DNA from: Chromobotia macracanthus
Lineage: Eukaryota > Chordata > Actinopteri > Cypriniformes > Botiidae
Direction of reading: 5' to 3'
Assembly: GCA_036877525.1 (NCBI GenBank)
Contig: JAZGTH010000073.1
Location: 1,302,001 to 1,366,000 of the forward strand
Length of the DNA stretch: 64,000 nt
The number at the start of each line of letters is the position of its first letter. Positions within the stretch are counted from its first letter, which is position 1. Positions 34,801 to 47,003 of this stretch are shown here, one piece after another. A model generated the notes under the pieces. That model was not told the DNA's origin. It did no database searches and saw only the letters and a list, made by a program, of their open reading frames with translations. A program made the translations under genes and the position numbers.

Positions 34801-36453
34801 CTTGTGCACTTCCCTGTGCACATTCCAGGTCAGCAAGTGAAGCAAGCATAGCACAGGCCATGGAGGGCTGCAAAACAGTTGCCTCCCACAGCCGTTACCC
34901 ACAATGCCTAGCTCAAAAGATATGTCACACCGCAGATCCAGAACATGTGATAATCACACAGAGGCTTTAGGTTTCACTCACACTTCTCACCTTGCCCTGC
35001 ATCACATTACTGCTATGAAAACACTGTTTATGATTTTCCATTTGCTTTCATCATTTTCTAATGACTGTATTCAAGGAAGCCCACCATACTTACCATGCAA
35101 ATTAGCAGCTATCCAACCAGAGATCAGGTAAAAAAATCATGACGGTAATGTCAAAAGTTGCAATGGACAGAGTACTGCAATACAAATTGTGGCCTCTTCT
35201 ATCTTGTCTTATCATGCCTGATGGAGAACACAGGAAGTGGGTGGAGGTAGGTTTCAAACACCTGGTATTTGCAGGTAAACCCTTTCCTTGAGTCAAGGGT
35301 AAAATAATCCAGGATAAGCCATCTAAGAAATAAATCAAATCAGAAAAGAAAGATCAGAATTGCTTTAACTGCTTTTACATGTCTGCACTCTAAATACAAA
35401 TGTGTATGAACAACCAAAACATAGTAATTCACTTTGTAACATCAATGTAAAATGTTTAAGACTTTAAAAACATAACCTTTGGTTTAAATGCATAACCCTA
35501 ATTTTTGACAGTGTAAAGATAAACAAAACATATGTTTTTGTTATGTTAACCAGGCATCATGGACATCAGGCATCAAGTGAATAGATATCAACAGCAGCCA
35601 AAGCTGTCAGTTTTACATTATCTATAACAGCAAATTGCAATCATATAATACTGAAATTTACTATTGAGTTTCATTTGTAATTTGTATGTATTTTCAGTGA
35701 AATTACCCTAACATTACTGTTTGTCGGTTTACACTTGGAGGTATAAGTAGCTTTGTTGTTCTGAATGGAATCATTACTAACAATAACTACCGTTAGGTCC
35801 AATAAATAAAAAACAAAACAGAAATATCGCCTTTTTTTATTTAGGATCGTGCGGATGATAATGGTTTTCTAGCAACGTAAAGGGTAAACTGAGACTTCAA
35901 ATAGTTTAATAATAAAATACGATATATTACAATGCTCCGTGAGACATTTAATAGACAACTCATCCAGATATTCCCTTTACTCACCGCTGTGGCTGCTGTC
36001 TACAGAATCAAAACGACTGTCTCAAATACTAGTGAGGACCCTACCTAGATGCCTCTTTAGACATTGAAGTACCATTTGGTTAGATATATCACACGCCTCT
36101 GGGAAGCCCAAAACGCCGCTGAGTGTTTCAAAAGCTGCTATGATGTTAAAAATGCTGCCTCGATAGGCAGTTCGTTCGGTTTGGAGCCACAACCAGCATC
36201 TTTACTAAAGTCAACGCAGGTAAAGTCCAAACCTTTCTCATCACAAGACAGCGGCATGCAATTGAAAATGACTATAAATTGGTAGTCCAAGCACCCCCAA
36301 TTCACCCAGGCGAGCACACGACGAATTGTCACTGGCACTTTATTTGATTTTCGCCCTGGATCTCTGATGTTCTAAGCGCAAAGAGGCAACAGCTAGCGCG
36401 TTAGCTGGCGAGCTAGCGGAACATCTGAGACCGTTAAAAAGCGCCTGTCGCCT
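31856..36453 (-). other. rgs17: rgs17 intron 1, remainder
   Basis: AT-rich, without supportable exons. An 18-base palindrome GGAACACTAAAGTGTTCC lies at 34358-34375. A more complex, less AT-rich block at about 34745-34980 could be a conserved element or old repeat. A second possible donor on the minus strand (CACAGCG|GTGAGT, about 35985) could end an alternative leader exon. Confidence 0.5.
32101..32128. repeat. GA-rich microsatellite
   Basis: GAGGAAGAGAAGAAAGAG followed by a pure GA run, in rgs17 intron 1. Confidence 0.8.
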
Positions 36454-36710
36454 TACCCCTTTTGTCCCAGATGTCAGTCTTCCGAAAGGATGTCCTTACA
36501 CGTCTTTATGCGGATAGAGGGGGTGTCAGGCGTTGAGATTGCATGCTGCCGTGTTATCTCCATCAGCGGTGTTTTCCGTCCATCCGCCCAACTTCAGCAC
36601 CGAGCGAGCCAGTGGAGACGCCCTGCGCATGCGCGGCAGAGCTGTCAGCTCACGGAGCGAGAGCTGCGGACAGGGCGCAGAGGCAGGGGTGCAATGGCAG
36701 GCTGAGATTC
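36454..36710 (-). promoter_or_regulatory. rgs17: rgs17 promoter and predicted non-coding first exon
   Basis: A CpG-rich block in AT-rich surroundings. It contains TGCGCATGCGC (36624-36634), a perfect NRF1-type site. On the minus strand the sequence GGGACAAAAGGG|GTAAGG at 36457/36456 is a good donor for a leader exon that would join the acceptor at 31427. The exact start site is not visible. Confidence 0.6.
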
Positions 36711-37159
36711 CCACAAAACCTGCAGTAAAACATTATACACAACATAAAAGCATTTGCGATTCACCTTTAAACAGCGTCAAAATATGTACGTAGAAGTGCA
36801 GTATACACAGATGGGCTGCTTTAAGCATTGGATTTCTAGCACTGTAATAGTTGTGCTTGAAACAATACAAATGGCATCACTGCTTTACGAATAGGCAAAG
36901 AAGCCGTGAATATAATGTCTCTTGTTTTCAGAAGCCAAAAATGTTATTATCTCACTGGCAATTTGTATCTTTTCTGACCTGATTTTAAGAATTTACTTCT
37001 AAACATCAACGAATAGCAAGTAGATAATTGCTCAAATCAAATGCAACATATGTTTGTCTAGCTCATTGTAAGACATTACAGTTTATAGAATAAAAAATAA
37101 TGAAACGAATAAAAATATTAGGTCAATACATTATATTTGTATGTAACGTATTGTGTATT

Positions 37160-37290
37160 TTTCCTGACAATTGAGACACCTGTAGGCTTGGTATAATGTA
37201 GTTAAAGAGATGAGTTGGCCAGATATACAAAACAAATACAGAAAATAATAGAATTGTTCTTTATAAATTCTGCGTGCACAAAAATTAAAG
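37160..37290 (+). repeat. Local duplication, block A copy 1
   Basis: GAGACACCTGTAGGCTTGGT followed by ATAATGTAGTTA and TTCTGCGTGCACAAAAA closely matches 38722-38850 in the same order and orientation. See the partner blocks. Confidence 0.75.
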
Positions 37291-38444
37291 GTCAAGAACA
37301 AAAACTATTCACAGACATTATTATTCAAAAAAGAGTTTTTCAGAAGATTATTAATGCATTTCTTAAAGAGCAAACAGAGTGACGCTACAAACCATCGTTG
37401 TGACACAGACTTAATATCCACTAGGAGGCACTGAGACCACAGCACTCTGGTCATCATAGGCTATGACAACTCTTTAAAAAACACCACTATGATTATAGTC
37501 TTCTTTATCATGCCCTTGTGGTGTTGATACCACACCCCTTTATGTTATAGTTGATAGCTGTTATTTTGTTACACTGTTAGTGGATTCAGCTGGGAATTGT
37601 TTTGCTTAATGATACACGATGTGTAAAGTGCCATCATGTATTTCACAAAACATGACAGGACAGATATCCAGAAATCCAGCCCATGGCGTCTAAATATTAA
37701 CCTTCTTATCATATTATTGTGGAGTGGATCCTCTTAACATTCTTTTTTGCTATCTTATCTACAGCTGACATTTGTTCAGCAAATTGGTTTTCATGTATTA
37801 AATCTTTCTTTATTGCGCCCTGTGTGAGAGAGCCTTCTAAACAGGATAACATTACATCACACCATCTAGTTTTGTTCATTATTTCATGAGATGGGATTTT
37901 TAAATTCATTTTTGATGTTTTTATAGTTTCTTTGGTTGTTCAAATTTTCTGTCTTTAACAATATGCTATTCATATTTCAATTTAAACAAAGACATGCTCA
38001 GGATGCTCAGGATAATTTTTAATTCCTAATCCCTCTTCAATTTCAGTTTCTCTCTTTAATTTATGTTTTTTAAGTAAATGACAGTTTTAATAATGACAGC
38101 CAATAAATGACATTAGAAACAGCTGAACAGTACTAAAAATGTAAATAAAAGATAAAAATAACAAAGTTATGCTCCCGTGAGGCTTGGTTTTGTGGCCCAT
38201 CCCTGGTCATTATCATCTTGTAAAATATATAAATCAATGATATTTGAGTTAGCGAAAGGTAAATAAATATCTAAAATAAAATACTGATAATCTATAATGC
38301 TTTGATCGTTATTCTTATGTCCAGAGATTTAGGGGCACATTTGAATATTGTAATTATACTACTATCTTGAATGATGACATTTATATATGATTTTTACATA
38401 GCATAGAGGTACATGCTGCGTAAAATACTAATAAGGTAAATCTA

Positions 38445-38548
38445 ACAGATCGTGTTGTATAACAGAAATGTCAGTATGTTTAGTTTGGCTGAGAACACAC
38501 ACCTGAATTAGGGCCTCTAAACGAAATAACAGTATGGTTGTATAGCTA
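38445..38548 (+). repeat. Local duplication, block B copy 1
   Basis: AGAAATGTCAGTATGTTTAG, GGCTGAGAACA and CTGAATTAGGGCCTCTAAAC match 38893-38980. Block B copy 1 lies about 1.15 kb from block A copy 1. Confidence 0.75.
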
Positions 38549-38714
38549 CAGTATGCTAGATCCTGGGATTTGTCCTTTGCTGGTTAGACTCACAGAGATA
38601 TGCTGCCTATTCATTTAAGTGGCTGTATCAAACAGTGCAACTGTATTGGGTCAATATTTGCTATGTACTTTATGCTATGTAGCAATAACATAGCATAATG
38701 TTTTAACATTATTG

Positions 38715-38985
38715 TTGCCGTTTGAGACATCTGTAGGCCTGGTATAATTTAGTTAGAGATGGGTTGGCAAGATACGTATAAAACATACACAAAAATTATA
38801 GAATCATTCATTACAAATGTAATTCTGTGTGCACAAAAAAAAGTGTCTGGGGTGTATGCTTGAAAATATTCTAATTGCCATCTAATAGGTTGTTTAATGG
38901 AAATGTCAGCATGTTTCATTTGGCTAAGAATATAAACCTGAATTATCACCTCTAAACCATAAAACAGTATGTTTCTGTGCATGTC
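38715..38985 (+). repeat. Local duplication, blocks A and B copy 2
   Basis: Contains block A (GAGACATCTGTAGGCCTGGT ... TTCTGTGTGCACAAAAA) and, only about 40 bases on, block B (GGAAATGTCAGCATGTTTCA ... CTGAATTATCACCTCTAAAC). The direct orientation and proximity indicate a local duplication, or two copies of one dispersed element. Confidence 0.7.
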
Positions 38986-39027
38986 TGTTTAATGCATTGA
39001 ACTGACATTCACATTTAAATCCAAGAG

Positions 39028-39310
39028 TCATTTACATTTATTCATTTAGCAGACACTTTTATCCAAAGCGACTTACAAAGAAAGAGAGCATTAAACATTT
39101 TGTCTTAAGAATCAATAATCAGACGTCGCTCATTAACAGACTGTTGTTGGAGGGAGGGAACATGTCTGAAGGAGTGAGTTGAGGTAGGAGGGTGAGGTTC
39201 TGGTGGCTTTCCTAAAAGTCAGGGTCAGAGATTTAAATTTGATGCGGGTGGCTACAGGTAGTCAGTGGAGTGAGATCAGTTGTGATGCAATAGTATTGTT
39301 GGAACAGTTA
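39028..39310 (-). mobile_element. Teleost retroelement copy with SINE-type tail
   Basis: On the minus strand it ends AAGTCGCTTTGGATAAAAGT then GTCTGCTAAATGAATAAATG, the widespread teleost retroelement 3' tail. The upstream part (GGTCAGAGATTTAAATTTGA, GATGCGGGTGGCTACAGGTA on the + strand) is also familiar from dispersed fish repeats. Confidence 0.7.
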
Positions 39311-39392
39311 TTAGGGCTGTGAATATATGCTTCAGATTAACTATCCTGGCGTTAGGTACCTCATTATCTCAACAGCTGTTTTGCTTATTGTC

Positions 39393-39500
39393 CAGTAGTC
39401 AAGTCAAGAGTCATTTATTTGTCATTTGCACAATTACACTGGGGAAACTGGGCATTGAAATGCTTGTGATGAGGCTCAGGCTAACAGTGACATTAAAGGA
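39393..39500 (-). mobile_element. Retroelement 3'-end fragment
   Basis: On the minus strand it reads AAGCATTTCAATGCCCAGTT ... CAAATGACAAATAAATGACT then CTTGACTTGACT, the terminal pattern (AATGACAATAAA...CTTGACTTGA) of a common teleost non-LTR element. Only the end is kept. Confidence 0.55.
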
Positions 39501-40319
39501 CCATAAATAAGACAGAAATTTAAACATAAGATGGCCACTTAAAAGACAGTGGAAACAAAACAAACACCAATGAAGAATATCAAACAAGGAGTGTCAAGAG
39601 ATGGCATTGTAGTGCAATCAGTGATAAAGTTTCATGATTTTTTTCAAAAGTTTTGATGTAAAAGGTCTCTGCTGCCGATTATAAGATGACAAGTTGTTCA
39701 ATTGTGCACTCAAAGCATTTAGAAATATTCCTGCTTGTTATTTCACAAGACGCAGTATCACAGCTCAGTAACCTTTGATGAAATCTCTCATGACATTTAT
39801 CACCTCTGTAAAGGCCTTGTTTAAGCTGTTGTGAAGGACATTAATTACTGATCTGCTGGGGTTTCTCTAAGACTGACTCATTAACAAGTTTTAGTTGTAA
39901 TAAAACTTATGTGAAGAGACATAAAAAGCTGCCTCTGATCTTTTGTCCTTGGCATATTTTTTACTGATACATCATAAACACTGAAACACCGATAGATTCT
40001 ATGGTAGAGTGCCTGTTAATGCATTTATAATAGTTGTCTGCCCTTGAGTTGCCCCCTAAAATATAAATTGTAGCACTATACACAACATATAATGAAACAA
40101 CACTATCATTTGATTATCTTGTTAGAGATCAAGATCTGTAATTTTAATAAATGTACAGACTTAAAAACAAGCATTACCTGAATGTTACATGAATAACAAT
40201 TCTTTAGCCATCAGTGTGTGACCAATAATGAGATTATGGTAGCTGGGCATATTACAGAGACAAGCAGGGATTTTCAGCGCGTTCCATGCACTGCTGTCAA
40301 TGCCACAATCTATTGATCT

Positions 40320-40396
40320 AATTTATATATGTATATAAATATACAATTATATATATATATATATATATAATGTATATATACATTTATATATAATAA
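40320..40396. repeat. TA-rich microsatellite
   Basis: Imperfect TA/ATATAT run next to a truncated SINE. Confidence 0.9.
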
Positions 40397-40422
40397 TCTT
40401 TTGTTTATTTATTTATTTTAGT

Positions 40423-40530
40423 GTTCCTGTAGCTCAGTTGGTAGATATAATTTATATGTATATAATAATTTCAATGTACTGTAAGTCGCTTTGAATAAAA
40501 CCGTCTGCTAAATACATAAATGTAAACCTT
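40423..40530 (+). mobile_element. tRNA-derived SINE, internally deleted
   Basis: The head TCCTGTAGCTCAGTTGGTAG (A-box region) is present, but the B box is replaced by an AT run. The tail GTAAGTCGCTTTGAATAAAA then CGTCTGCTAAATACATAAAT is intact. Same family as the element at 52053. Confidence 0.75.
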
Positions 40531-43500
40531 TAAAGGAATTTTAGTAGAAATATTTTTGATACTATGAACTTTTGAAATCAAGGACTTGCAGGAACATGTG
40601 GATGCTAATTAGCAAAACAGAATCATAATTAATATTCTGATCATTGATGAGGCAGCTAGTACACCTGGTCCTCAGTGATATCAGATGTTCACAACATAAA
40701 TGTCACCATAAAATGAAAGGTAATTCCATGCAGACTGGCTTGAGTGAACTTTGCCGAACACATCCAAATGAGATGCATGAGGCATCTTTTTACATTTTCA
40801 TGACTTTATTGAAAATTCAGCTTTTACATAATTTGACTGATAACCTTTTCAGGCACATTCTGCATTTCAAATGCATTTTTGAAGTTCCTCATGTTATTCC
40901 GTGTGATTTATGTGACACACACCTGCTCATTGTAGGGATGGTTGTCATAGGTCTTAGAATCTTACCTATACATAAATGTGCATTGCAATCAGTGCTGTTT
41001 AGTATGAGAGTGACTCAGAGTTCTCAGACTGCTACAGCTCAGCTCTTTTCATCAAAGGTCAGTCATGGATTGTGTGCTCTTGACAGTCTCACTGTGTCTG
41101 GGGCACCAGTGATTTATAAGCCCTCTTCAGGAGTGTCAGTCTTGGCTACAATGTCTATATCCCTGGCCAGTGAGCTTCCTTTCTCTTTTCTTTAGCTGTT
41201 GTCTGTGAATACTTCTCCATCTGGAAAGGTCATCTGTAATGTTCTTTCAGCACAATGTGATGATATCCAGAGCTCTTCTGTCATGCTAAAACATATTTTT
41301 GCATTATGGCTGCTGGCCATATAGTATCTCTGCATATACCTGGCCCTCATCTCTTCTGTCAGACCCATAGTCAACGAAGCTGTATCCACACTGCATACAC
41401 ACTGCAGTTTGTTGATTATAATGTAAATGATCTAATGTTGCATCTAAAGTCATGCCACTTGTATGACTGAAGATGAAACTTCCATATGCTGGTACAACCC
41501 AAGCAGACATTAACTTCAAACAGTACATTACCAAAAATATGTAATATGAGAAAATGATATAATGTGAGACTATAGACGGTTTCTTGTTTCTTCAGTAATG
41601 ATACTACTGAAGAATGATAATTTGAAGTAATGATAATTTGATAAAAATACAGTTTATGAAACATGCACTGGAAAACAAATATCTCTAATCTAACAGAATC
41701 GTAAGAAATTAGATCCGGTTCAGATTAACCACTGAATACCAACCTTAATTTCAATTTTCCCCACATCATCATCTTATTATTAGGTTAAAACCTGCTGGAA
41801 TATTAGTATAAATAGTATCTATTCTACTTTAAATTATAGTTTCAACTATTTGTTTGGACTGGTTTTGAGTTCTGAAAATTAGAGGATGTTTACAGAGTAC
41901 ATGAAGCACTTTTATTTCAGAAGAGTTGAATGTATTAGGATGATTATGATATTTTTCATGATATGACCCCTTAAATGCTTCCATTTATAAGAAATGGATG
42001 CAGATAATGAGAGCTCGAGAGCTATTACATATAATCTCAGAGCATTGCTCCGATTTAAGATCCTCATGTTTTTTTCTGCCTGTGCTTGCTTTCAAAAAAT
42101 TAATTCAGCCTGTAAACCCGAACAACTTTTCGATATCCTACATAATTACCTGTGATGAATGTAAAACCATTGATGTCCTTCCATTTTTCTGGTCACACAC
42201 ACTCCTAAGTAGACACACACACAAACAAAACCACATGCACATGAAAACCTCAGATGACTCACTTTTCCATCAGTTGCCATGGACACCCAGCTTCCCCCAG
42301 CATGAGCGCACAATACAATTACAAGGCACTAATTATCAGACATACAACCTTCCCCTCCCCACTAGAATCAAAAATGGAACATAAATATCCTATTACTAGA
42401 AATTATGCCCTAACTGAGTCTCGTGTTTGAATTAATCAAGGTTGCTTGAATGCATAAATGCCCCAGCATGGGGGCAGGTGTTGTTGTATGGTGTGACATT
42501 GTGTAATGATCATGTAGGCTACCATATGGTTCACAGTACAAGTGTTATTGTTTTCCTGTGTTTTCTTGAACATACGTTTTCACGACGTTTCTTCATCTAT
42601 TTTAATTGATTTTATTTTAAAAAAACAACACATTTTTAAAAAGAACAAAGGCTGAATGTGGTGCTTTAGGAATTAACGTTTAACAAGTTATGTTTGCAGA
42701 ACATCTTTTTTCTTGATTTAAAAGGTTTGATCTGGTGTTGTACTAATCAGGACTGCATTTGAATCAGTATTGATTATATTTAATATAACTGTATGTTTAG
42801 CTTTCTGTAATACACCTGTAAAACTTACTGAAGTGTATAAGCTTTCCCTAAAATATCTCCACATTATCAGCAATTCTCACTCTGTGGCTTCTTATCACAA
42901 CAGCTCATAATCTCTCAAGTGTTTCTGCTTTTATTGGTATGCAGGTGATGTTTATGTTAATGCTTTAGAACATAATCAAACGTGTCTGTCAGGAGAAAAT
43001 TGAATGATTCCTCTTATTCACTTGACATTTCTCAAATATTGGATAAAAAGACCTAATGAAGGTGCTGGAAATGTTGTAGCTGTCAGATGATGTTGAGAAA
43101 AAAGTGACCAAATGACAAGGCATATTGCTGGAATTTTTTCTCAACTGCACAAAAGTAACACTACACACACATTTATTGTAAGAAGATCCACATATGGAAA
43201 GTAGAAAAACTATTAATTCATAAATATAAATGTTAAAATGCCACAAGACTGCATATAATAATGCATATAATAAAAATATGCCTCCTATATCCTGGTTTCA
43301 GAGTTCTCTTCTGGGCAACAGAAAATGCCTTTGTTTTGTTTGATTCCCCATTGCTTCAGTTAACATATTCCCAGTGAGTGACATTGCACTGAAAAAAGAC
43401 AATTAATTAGACAATACCTAATTAAAACTACAAGACAAATGTCTGTCCGTAGGGGTTAAGTACATCTGTGAACAAAACACACTGACAGATGAGCAGTCAA

Positions 43501-43684
43501 GAAAAACCGGAGAAAGAGACTGTCAAAGGACTGACAACAGACATTTAGTGGATATTTGTCTCTGTGGAACATGCCAATTAGATGACTGTATTGTTAACTT
43601 GTTCATGAAATGGAATTAAAGAGTTTTGTTAATTATAATGCTTTTACTGACAGAATTTAACTAATAAAACCAAAACAATACAAC

Positions 43685-44068
43685 TAGGGCTGTCACAATA
43701 TCAGATTTTCACTGCTTTCACTACTGTTGAATAAAGAATTTACAATAACAATATTAAGACATTTTTTTTAAATTGTTAAAAATAACTAAATAAAGAATGC
43801 TATCAGACAAGTTCATCTTTCATTTTCTTTATGTTTTTCTTTTTGACCAATGTGTCATGTTCAAAATTCAAGTGTAGGGAGGCAGGGAGAGAGTTGTAGC
43901 TCTTAAGGCTAAATGTTAAACAGGTGCACTAGCTACTATGTTTGAGTGTCAAGCAGATACTGGTGCTGAATTATTTACGATATTATCATGTGTAGTATTA
44001 ACACAATATCAATAATCATGGCTACTAATGCCATGGTTATTGTCAATACCATTATATTTCGACACTCA
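43685..44068 (+). mobile_element. Possible hAT-like non-autonomous element
   Basis: Begins ACTAGGGCTGTCACAATATC, a start seen in many vertebrate dispersed repeats, and contains internal GATATTATCATG and CAATATCAATAATC motifs typical of that class. The right end is unclear and there is no coding capacity. Confidence 0.4.
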
Positions 44069-46973
44069 ATATAAATTTTTTTCCGATTAATTAACATTTA
44101 TCTGAATGAAGATAACATTTATTTGACAAGCAAAAAGCAATTTTTGGTTTACAATTAGTTCCTGGAAATCTGTTGTACCAGAAATTGATGCATGACCTGA
44201 TGCCCTTAAAGGAATTTTCTAGATAAATAAGCATCATTTACAGAAACTGAGCTGAACTTTCCATTTCATTAATGGGTGTAAAATAAAATGCACTGGAATT
44301 TGTTGTTTAATGTTTTGTGTTGTCAATGTTTTTGGTTATGAGTGGAGGAAAGTGTCAGCTGGTTAGTGACAAATATGCTTCTACAGACCTGACTGTAAAA
44401 TGAATATAACACACTGTTCATTTATTAAATCATTAAATGATCATCGTGAATCTTGTTGAAATATTGAAGCATAGCAAATTAAAATTCCTGAGAACCCACA
44501 TATAATTCAGCAGCTCTTCCATCTGCACTTTTTAACTTTTTCAACTGCCATTTTTTTTGCCATTGGCACCTTTGCAACCCTTAATGGAATCCATAAAATT
44601 CTTCCAGGAAAGGCACTTCTATCTCTGTGAATCCTTGTATCTCAAAGGAAAACACAGACGTTACTTACATCTGAGAAAATCTGAAGAAAGAAAACTTACA
44701 ACAGGACTTAAACACCATCATACAAACACGTAATTCGCCCCCCTTAGATGATAGTAATTCAAATGAAATTTTAAATGTAAAATCATACATTTCTGTTTAT
44801 ACATCATAGTACTTTGGTGTTCACAGAAAGATGCTCATTTGTGTTAATCTTTCCAGAATTAGTCCACAAAATTACTATCATCTAGAAATTTAAACCAATT
44901 CATCACATCACTTTCCATTCACAATCAAACAACATCAGTCTAATTTGGGATTAAATATTTTTGTTGAAAATCTTAAAATAAGTTCCTCTAGGTATCATTC
45001 CACAGGAAACAGTCAATGGCTTTGCTTCAAACCTCCAAACAACTTCAGCTTTTAGATGTACTTGAAAAAAGACACAATCTTAGCTTTGCACATGGCTAGA
45101 TTCAACAAATGCAATGTATAAAATAAGCTGCAGCTTTATCAGGGTTCCAGTGGCTGGACAGAAGAACCTGAGGGAGCTGCTGTCTGCCTGAAGCCACTGA
45201 CATGATTCATCTCACACCTCTATGCCCCTGAGTGCCAGCTCATTAAATACCTGCAACAGAAGCCCTGGCAATCTTAAATAATTGAAGAACTGAGAGGGGG
45301 ATAATTAAACACAAGACTAACCATGGATATAGAAGCTGGGTCATAAAGTGTTTGATATGAATTTTTTTCTCTTTGACAGTATTTTGATGGTATCATTGGG
45401 GTAAGCTGGATATCAAGTATTTTCAGTAAGACATCTTTAGACAACTTAGAATATGATACATGAGTTGCCTGCAATACAGTTTTCAGATTTTTTGCCGCCA
45501 TTTTACATTTACTTTCATAGTATGGAGTGGCCCAGATATTCCTAAAAAGCCTTTTATGTTCCATTAAATAAAAAGTCAATAATAATGACAGACTTATAAA
45601 TAAATAATGAGTAATAATGCCAAACTTTTCGTTTAGTGTTTTATTTAGGTAAACTGTAACTATCCCTAATGAATGGATTGATAACAAGCAACAGTTATAG
45701 TTGAAACTATAACAAGCAACAGTGTATTCAGCAACAGTCATCCTATCAGTTCAGGTCTGTTCTCATGAAACTGTTCCACCATGGTTGACTATGAGAAATG
45801 GGTGTTACCATTTTAGAATGTCTGCTACAACGTGACAGATCTGAAAATAAATTACACATTTATTTATCACATCAGGAAAACAGAATATAACCCATTATAG
45901 TCCAATATAACAGAACCCACCCTATAAGGTAGTCTGGCAGTGCCAATCTTGACTGTCTCCCCCTTGTGGGAGAGTCACAGTGCTGCTCAGTGGGATGCTG
46001 AAAACTGAGAGAAACATGTATAATGACCTGTCTCTGGCTCATTGATCTTCCAAAGCAGAGTCTCATTTTCATAAGAATTCTTAGCTTGATTTGCATAGAC
46101 TTTGAATTAAATCTTGAGTTTCTGTCTCTTATTTTCATGGGGATTCATTCTTGGTGCTATAGTAACCATACAAAATTAATCCATAAATACAGTATATGGG
46201 TTGGTAGATTGATAGGTTATACACCAGAGCCCATGCAGGGACCTTACTGTGTATTATAATTCCTGTTTAATGCCGCATGTATTGTACTGCTGGATCCCAT
46301 AGCCAGCACATTCTGAAATTCAATTACACTGAAAGTTGTTAAAATGAAGTCTTTTAGGTTAATCCTGCTATCTTTTTAAGCCTCTTGCTTCAGTTAGCTG
46401 TCCAGTGTACATAAACCCTTTCAATTTACCAAGCACCAGCCTGACATCCACAGATAAAGCTCACACATAATAATTTATCTCAATAATTTAACATTCTATT
46501 AATTTATAATTCTACTATAGCCTATACATTAATGTTTGACTGGACAAAACTTGTTTATTAAAGCATTGAATAACAAACAAGTCAAGATCTTGAGAACTTA
46601 AGAATTCTTTCTTGCTTCAGTCTTTTCTTGTTTCAATAAATATTTCATAATTAAAAGAAATACAATTGTGAACCTTTTTAGTTAATCTGATTTAACAGCA
46701 ACACAAGTTGTTCAGTTTGAATGGCTGTTTTTTTCCTGTTTTTTCATCCGATAAGCTCTACCTTACATTTCCTAAGGTTACAATAATAACAGTCTCTATC
46801 TGAGGGCACTGCTGTCACTTTGAGAAATGGATGGATCGTTTGATATCCTATTAATCCTTTTCTCCTTGAAGTCACAATAATTGCTTTTCTGCAGAAAAAC
46901 TAAACATTTGGACTGTGAAAGATTTGTACAGTCTTTAAAAGCCTTAGCAACTTCTCCAGCAACCAGTGACCTC

Positions 46974-47003
46974 AGGACAAAATTTGTCAGGACAAAATTT
47001 GTC
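46974..47003. repeat. Tandem pair of a palindromic 15-mer
   Basis: AGGACAAAATTTGTC occurs twice without a gap (46974-46988, 46989-47003). Each copy holds the palindrome GACAAAATTTGTC. Confidence 0.95.

Noticed and set aside
36064..36285. 73-codon plus-strand frame upstream of rgs17
   Set aside because: Probably part of an old dispersed repeat or leader DNA (it contains the small palindrome CTGCCTCGATAGGCAG); no domain match.
40644..41195. 183-codon frame in the intergenic region
   Set aside because: No recognisable domain, no splice context, composition like surrounding DNA. It could be a lineage-specific gene, but nothing supports that here.
41998..42384. 128-codon frame
   Set aside because: No domain or conserved motif; low-complexity Thr/His/Pro composition.
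45274..45741. 155-codon minus-strand frame with a hydrophobic stretch
   Set aside because: The hydrophobic run is what T-rich DNA gives by chance; no family match or promoter context.
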